DNA of 64,000 bases, from assembly GCA_002347025.1 (NCBI GenBank), contig DEAE01000024.1, positions 62,001 through 126,000 on the forward strand, written 5' to 3'. This DNA is from Acidobacteria bacterium UBA2990. Its GTDB lineage: Bacteria; Acidobacteriota; Vicinamibacteria; Vicinamibacterales; UBA8438. Both the position numbers and the translations under genes were made by a program. Of the stretch, positions 60,483 to 64,000 are shown one piece after another. How positions within the stretch are numbered: the first letter of the stretch is position 1; the number at the start of each line of letters is the position of its first letter. Below the pieces are notes generated by a model. The model was not told the DNA's origin. It searched no databases and saw only the letters and a program-made list of their open reading frames with translations.

Positions 60483-62456
60483 TTATTTGTCAAGGAATCG
60501 ACTGACTTGGTCGACCTCTCTGACTATCGGCGTCGACGAGAGTGAAGCCAAGAAACGGCGACCGTAGCCCTTAGTTATTACCCTTGGATCGAGGATTGAC
60601 AAAACCCCACGGTCCTGCCTATGCCTGATCAAGCGGCCGAAGCCCTGAAGTAGGCTGAGTACAGCTAGCGGAACCTGATATTCGTTGAACGGGTTTCCTC
60701 CCCTTTTCGCGATTAGTTCCAGTCGAGCTGAGGTTATCGGATCGCCAGGAGGAGAGAAGGGTAACTTATCAATTACTACACAGCTAAGCCTGTCTCCAAC
60801 GACGTCGATCCCTTGCCAGAAACTTGCCGTAGCTAATAGCACAGCATTGGTTGTGCAGCGAAAATCACGAAGTAGCACGGATCGAGGTGAGGTTCCTTGG
60901 ACGAACAATGGAAACGGTAGAGTGGATTCAATTAATTGATGAACTTCGTGCATGTTCGCGTAGCTTGTGAAGAGTAAGAAGGCACGGCCTTTGGTGGCTT
61001 CGAGTAGCTGGCAGATTTGCTCCGCCGAGGCTTTTGCAAAGTTTGGCTCCCGAGGCTCAGGCATTTGCCGAGGTAAATACAAAACTGTTTGATCTGCATA
61101 ATTGAATTCTGAGGCTAGTTGCAGCTCTGATCCGTTCTCAATTCCGAGACGAGACCGTTGGTAATCAAATGAACCGTCTACCGCTAAAGTAGCTGAGGTT
61201 ACGATGGTGGTCTGCATCCGTTTGAGTAGAACTTCCCGGATTATTGAAGAGACATCTATTGGAGAGGCTCGGACAAGGGGTCCTTGTCCTTGATGTTCCA
61301 GAAAGTAGACGAACCGGTCGTCGTTGGCATCAAGCAGGAAATCAATCTGTGTGGACAGCTCGTCCGCACGGCGTCCGAAGGAGAGGAGGTCTTCGGACGG
61401 CTCGTCAACTAGGTCCAAGGTTAATCCGATCGCTCGAAGCGAGCTGGCAAGTTGTCGTCCCGGGGCGGTCATTCGTTCAAGAAGCTTTGAGCCCATGCGG
61501 ATACGCTCTGGAATTGGCCGGTGATCTTGAACAGCAGTAAAAAACTCCTTTGCTTTATCGTTCAAATCTTCAATCGCTTTTGCTAGGTGCTCGGACTCGT
61601 TTGGGGTTTCGAACAGACCTTGATCAATGTTACGGCGTCCATCATTGATCAACCTTTCCAACTTGCTGCTACTGACGGCAATGCCGAAATATTGAGTGGC
61701 TACGTCTTCGAGTCCATGGGCTTCGTCAATCACCATATAGGTGCAAGATGGGATTACTTCGCCATAGGCCGACTGGCGAACGGCAGCGTCAGCGCAGAGT
61801 AGATGGTGGTTTACGATGACCACATCTGATTCTGCAGCTTGTTGGCGCATCTGTGTTACGAAACATTCTTGGTGCTTGGGGCAGTCGCTGCCGATACAGT
61901 TTTCGGATGTGCCAGAGATTTTGTTCCAGAGGGGAAGGTTATCCGGAAGATCTTCAATCTCAGATCTGTCGCCAGTGTTAGTTTGTTCGGCCCATTCCGC
62001 TATTGTCTCGATGGTTGTCTGGTCTCCTGGCGACGCCAATAAATCTCCCGTTCGATACGCGTTGAGTCGATGAAGACAGAGGTAATTGCCTCGACCCTTC
62101 ATGTAAGCAGCTGAGAAATCTAGACCCAGGGCATTTTGCAAGGCTGGTAAATCTTTATAGTAGATTTGGTCCTGAAGTTGCTTGGTGCCGGTTGAGACGA
62201 GTACTTGGCGCTTACTAAGAATGGCCGGAACAAGGTATGCGAGCGTCTTGCCTGTACCTGTGCCGGCTTCCACCATCAGCAGTCCTCCTGACTTGAAGAC
62301 CTCGGCGACGGCGATGGCCATCTGGCGTTGTCCGTTTCTAGCTTCGAATGAAGGTAGGGCCCTAGCTAGGATGCTTTCTTTGTCGAAAGTAGCAGCAACC
62401 TGCTGCGGTAGCCCCTCTAGTCCTGGAGGGTCTGGTATAGAGGAAACTTCTGGCAC
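60483..62456 (-). CDS. DinG-family XPD-like ATP-dependent DNA helicase
   Basis: A 657-residue superfamily-2 helicase. Q-like motif RNGQRQMAIAVAEV, Walker A VEAGTGTGKTLAYL (about 62-75), four Fe-S cluster cysteines (Cys127, Cys187, Cys192, Cys198 in the YLC...CIGSDCPKHQEC region), DEAH motif VIDEAHGLED (about 243) and C-terminal motifs FTSYANM, ATASFWQGIDVVGD and LLQGFGRLIRHRQDRG. It unwinds R-loops and forked DNA in homologues. It starts with GTG inside the end of glyA (40-nt overlap). Confidence 0.94.
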   Translation of the reverse strand: MPEVSSIPDPPGLEGLPQQVAATFDKESILARALPSFEARNGQRQMAIAVAEVFKSGGLLMVEAGTGTGKTLAYLVPAILSKRQVLVSTGTKQLQDQIYYKDLPALQNALGLDFSAAYMKGRGNYLCLHRLNAYRTGDLLASPGDQTTIETIAEWAEQTNTGDRSEIEDLPDNLPLWNKISGTSENCIGSDCPKHQECFVTQMRQQAAESDVVIVNHHLLCADAAVRQSAYGEVIPSCTYMVIDEAHGLEDVATQYFGIAVSSSKLERLINDGRRNIDQGLFETPNESEHLAKAIEDLNDKAKEFFTAVQDHRPIPERIRMGSKLLERMTAPGRQLASSLRAIGLTLDLVDEPSEDLLSFGRRADELSTQIDFLLDANDDRFVYFLEHQGQGPLVRASPIDVSSIIREVLLKRMQTTIVTSATLAVDGSFDYQRSRLGIENGSELQLASEFNYADQTVLYLPRQMPEPREPNFAKASAEQICQLLEATKGRAFLLFTSYANMHEVHQLIESTLPFPLFVQGTSPRSVLLRDFRCTTNAVLLATASFWQGIDVVGDRLSCVVIDKLPFSPPGDPITSARLELIAKRGGNPFNEYQVPLAVLSLLQGFGRLIRHRQDRGVLSILDPRVITKGYGRRFLASLSSTPIVREVDQVSRFLDK

Positions 62457-63700
62457 AGTAATTGGACCTCCGAGCGGACAATATTGCTTATCTGTTCGTC
62501 ATCAGGGGAAGCCAACACACGTGCGATGTAACTTGCGATTAGGTCCATCTCTGGTTCGGCCATCCCTCGTGTAGTAACCGCTGGAGTCCCTATGCGGATT
62601 CCACTGGCCACCATAGGGGGATTTTCATCAAATGGAATTGCGTTCTTGTTCACCGTGATGCCAGCCAACCCAAGGGCCTTTTCGGCTACTTGACCTGTGA
62701 TTCCCCGTGAAAAGACGTCGACGAGGATGAGGTGGTTATCGGTTCCGCCACTGACTAGTCTAAAGCCTGCATCTTGCAGGGCTGAACCAAGACGACAAGC
62801 GTTCTTGATCGTCTGTTGCTGGTAGTCGACGAAGGCTGGTTGGGTTGCTTCTTGGAAGCAGACCGCTTTAGCTGCAATTACGTGCATCAACGGCCCTCCC
62901 TGTACCCCAGGAAACAAAGCTTTGTCGACAGCTTTTGCGTGGTTGTTTCGGCAAAGTACGAGGCCTCCACGCGGTCCTCTGAGAGTTTTGTGTGTGGTGG
63001 TTGTTACGATGTCGGAGTGGGGCAGTGGGGATGGGTGTACACCCCCTGCTACTAATCCAGCGATGTGCGCCATATCCGTTACGAGGCTGGCGCCAACTTC
63101 ATTGGCGATGTGCCGAATTCGCTCGAAGTTAATGACTCTGGGGTAAGCGCTGGCACCCACCATAATTAGATTGGGCCGGTGCTCATGTGCTAATTGGTCA
63201 ATCGCTTCGTAGTCGATGCGCTCATCATCCCGCCTTACGCCGTACGGAACAATTTTGTAAAGCTGGCCCGAGAAATTTAGAGGGTGTCCATGGGTAAGGT
63301 GGCCGCCATGTGCTAGGTCCATTCCTAGCACAGTGTCGCCAGGTTTGAGCAAAGCAAAATAGGCTGCCATATTGGCTTGGGCACCAGAATGCGGCTGGAC
63401 GTTTGCATGTTCAGCCCCGAAAAGCGCTCTAGCCCTTTGGATCGCTAATGATTCAGCTACGTCTACATGTTCACAGCCGCCATAATATCTACGGCTTGGA
63501 TATCCTTCAGCGTACTTGTTTGTCAGCACTGATCCGGCTGCTTCGAGGACTGCTGAACTGACAAAATTCTCAGATGCGATCAGCTCTAGCCCGATGTTTT
63601 GACGCACGGTCTCACTGTCGAGGACACGGGCTATGTCAGGATCGGTTTCGTTCAGTGTTTGTTGAAGGGTACTCACCAGGTTGTCGGTCATTGCTGCCAT
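62417..63700 (-). CDS. glyA: Serine hydroxymethyltransferase
   Basis: A 427-residue cytosolic PLP enzyme that interconverts serine and glycine with tetrahydrofolate, the main one-carbon source. The PLP lysine is Lys238 in TTTTHKTLRGPRGG. Other signatures: LELIASENFVSSAVLEAAGSVLTNKYAEGYP, QPHSGAQANMAAYFALL, GASAYPR and PGVQGGPLMHVIAAKAV. The GAGAGGA ribosome site is 5 nt before the ATG. First gene of a leftward glyA-helicase-yggS unit. Confidence 0.97.
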   Translation of the reverse strand: MAAMTDNLVSTLQQTLNETDPDIARVLDSETVRQNIGLELIASENFVSSAVLEAAGSVLTNKYAEGYPSRRYYGGCEHVDVAESLAIQRARALFGAEHANVQPHSGAQANMAAYFALLKPGDTVLGMDLAHGGHLTHGHPLNFSGQLYKIVPYGVRRDDERIDYEAIDQLAHEHRPNLIMVGASAYPRVINFERIRHIANEVGASLVTDMAHIAGLVAGGVHPSPLPHSDIVTTTTHKTLRGPRGGLVLCRNNHAKAVDKALFPGVQGGPLMHVIAAKAVCFQEATQPAFVDYQQQTIKNACRLGSALQDAGFRLVSGGTDNHLILVDVFSRGITGQVAEKALGLAGITVNKNAIPFDENPPMVASGIRIGTPAVTTRGMAEPEMDLIASYIARVLASPDDEQISNIVRSEVQLLCQKFPLYQTLQD

Positions 63701-63772
63701 GAAGTCCTCTCGGGCAGGGAGGCAGGTTCGGATCAGCCCGATCCAGTCACAAGAATTGTACTATAGACCGGT

Positions 63773-63781
63773 GGGGGGGGG
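63773..63781. repeat. Run of nine G residues
   Basis: A G9 homopolymer between the glyA and thiC starts, about 32 nt upstream of the thiC -10. Such runs slip easily during replication and sequencing. No other run this long was noticed in the window. Confidence 0.85.
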
Positions 63782-63812
63782 TGCGTAGGGCTTCTGAGTC
63801 GGTTCTGCATGC

Positions 63813-63818
63813 TATAGT
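63813..63818 (+). promoter_or_regulatory. Extended -10 promoter directly before thiC
   Basis: TGCTATAGT (63810-63818) is an extended -10. The predicted transcript start falls at or within one base of the thiC ATG at 63826, and there is no Shine-Dalgarno. This implies a leaderless thiC transcript. No good -35. Confidence 0.45.
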
Positions 63819-63825
63819 GCGATTC

Positions 63826-64000
63826 ATGTCAGAGAATGATTCCTCGTCGGTGTTCGGGTTTTCACGAGCTTTTCCGAACTCAAAAAAAATATTAGTGGCA
63901 GGTGACCGTGTAGAGGTTCCCATGCGGGAGATTACTTTATCTGGAGGTGAAACCCCGCTTCGTGTGTATGACACCAGCGGACCCCATGGCCGAGATGTTC
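63826..64000 (+). CDS. thiC: Phosphomethylpyrimidine synthase ThiC (5' part only)
   Basis: The first 58 codons before the window ends. The frame from the ATG at 63826 gives an N-terminal arm (FGFSRAFPNSKKILVAGDR), then VEVPMREITLSGGETPLRVYDTSGPHGRDV, matching the ThiC N-terminal motif (VPMREI...LRVYDTSGP). ThiC is a radical-SAM enzyme that turns aminoimidazole ribotide into the thiamine pyrimidine. The catalytic CxxC cluster is beyond the edge. No TPP riboswitch is evident in the short leader. Confidence 0.88.
   Translation, partial: MSENDSSSVFGFSRAFPNSKKILVAGDRVEVPMREITLSGGETPLRVYDTSGPHGRDV

Noticed and set aside
63701..63825. Possible TPP riboswitch before thiC (a GGGGTGC...CTGAG-like segment)
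   Set aside because: The second conserved half (GATCTGG...ACC) is missing and only about 45 nt separate the segment from the ATG.
1..64000. CRISPR arrays, transposases, integrases, prophage genes or rRNA
   Set aside because: Nothing resembling spaced direct repeats, transposase or phage proteins, or rRNA sequence was seen on either strand.

Overview
The window reads as a chromosomal segment of an Acidobacteriota bacterium, plausibly Vicinamibacteria-like. The best clue is a pair of secreted proteins with the 'VWFA-related acidobacterial' domain (6948-8942). Other features fit a diderm with meso-diaminopimelate peptidoglycan: a MurE with a DNPR motif, a divisome PBP with a C-terminal PASTA domain, a fused alpha/beta 2-oxoacid dehydrogenase E1 and a CobA-HemD fusion. 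GC content is moderate and gene density is high. Nearly all genes are housekeeping. I see no CRISPR array, prophage, transposase or toxin/defence island. The taxonomic call is inference from gene content, not from a marker tree.

Layout, left to right. (1) 339-8942: a secreted monohaem cytochrome c, then a leftward haem operon (ccsA/hemX-like, hemA, hemC, cobA-hemD, hemB) whose last four genes overlap by 4 nt, preceded by two leftward VWFA genes. (2) 9111-18940: a rightward complex I operon with a consensus-like sigma70 promoter, nuoA-C-D-H-J-K-L-M-N. It lacks every subunit that carries FMN or an Fe-S cluster (B, E, F, G, I). A 36-codon ORF is coupled to nuoM. (3) 19201-21758: a leftward F0-only ATP synthase operon (atpZ-atpI-like-atpB-atpE-atpF) with no F1 genes. 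(4) 22266-29492: a fused 2-oxoacid dehydrogenase E1, a small cupin, a rhomboid protease, murJ, ogt and a YchF-family protein with a degenerate P-loop and switch II. (5) 29510-46413: the dcw cluster mraZ-rsmH-ftsL-ftsI-murE-murF-mraY-murD-ftsW-murG-murC-ftsQ-ftsA-ftsZ, without murB, ddl or lpxC. A 137-nt imperfect palindrome lies at the end of murD and a perfect 12-bp hairpin lies before ftsZ. (6) 46759-55284, leftward: rnhA, a coiled-coil zinc-ribbon protein, a terminator, a CAT-anticodon tRNA, rpoD, dnaG, mutS2 and larB. (7) 55482-59208, rightward: citrate synthase, lepA, lepB. (8) 59624-63700, leftward: a YggS-type PLP protein, a DinG-type helicase and glyA. (9) The 5' end of thiC runs off the right edge.

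Functionally the window joins respiratory energy conversion (complex I membrane arm, F0 rotor and stator, cytochrome c, haem supply, citrate synthase, 2-oxoacid decarboxylation) to envelope growth and division (MurC-G, MraY, MurJ, FtsI/W/L/Q/A/Z) and the old macromolecular-synthesis genes dnaG-rpoD. Tight ATGA/GTGA/TTGA overlaps show that translational coupling is heavily used. The points most worth following up are the cofactor-free nuo operon, the coupled mini-ORF before nuoM, the murD-ftsW palindrome and the YchF-like protein with lost GTPase motifs. None of these by itself proves a new system.
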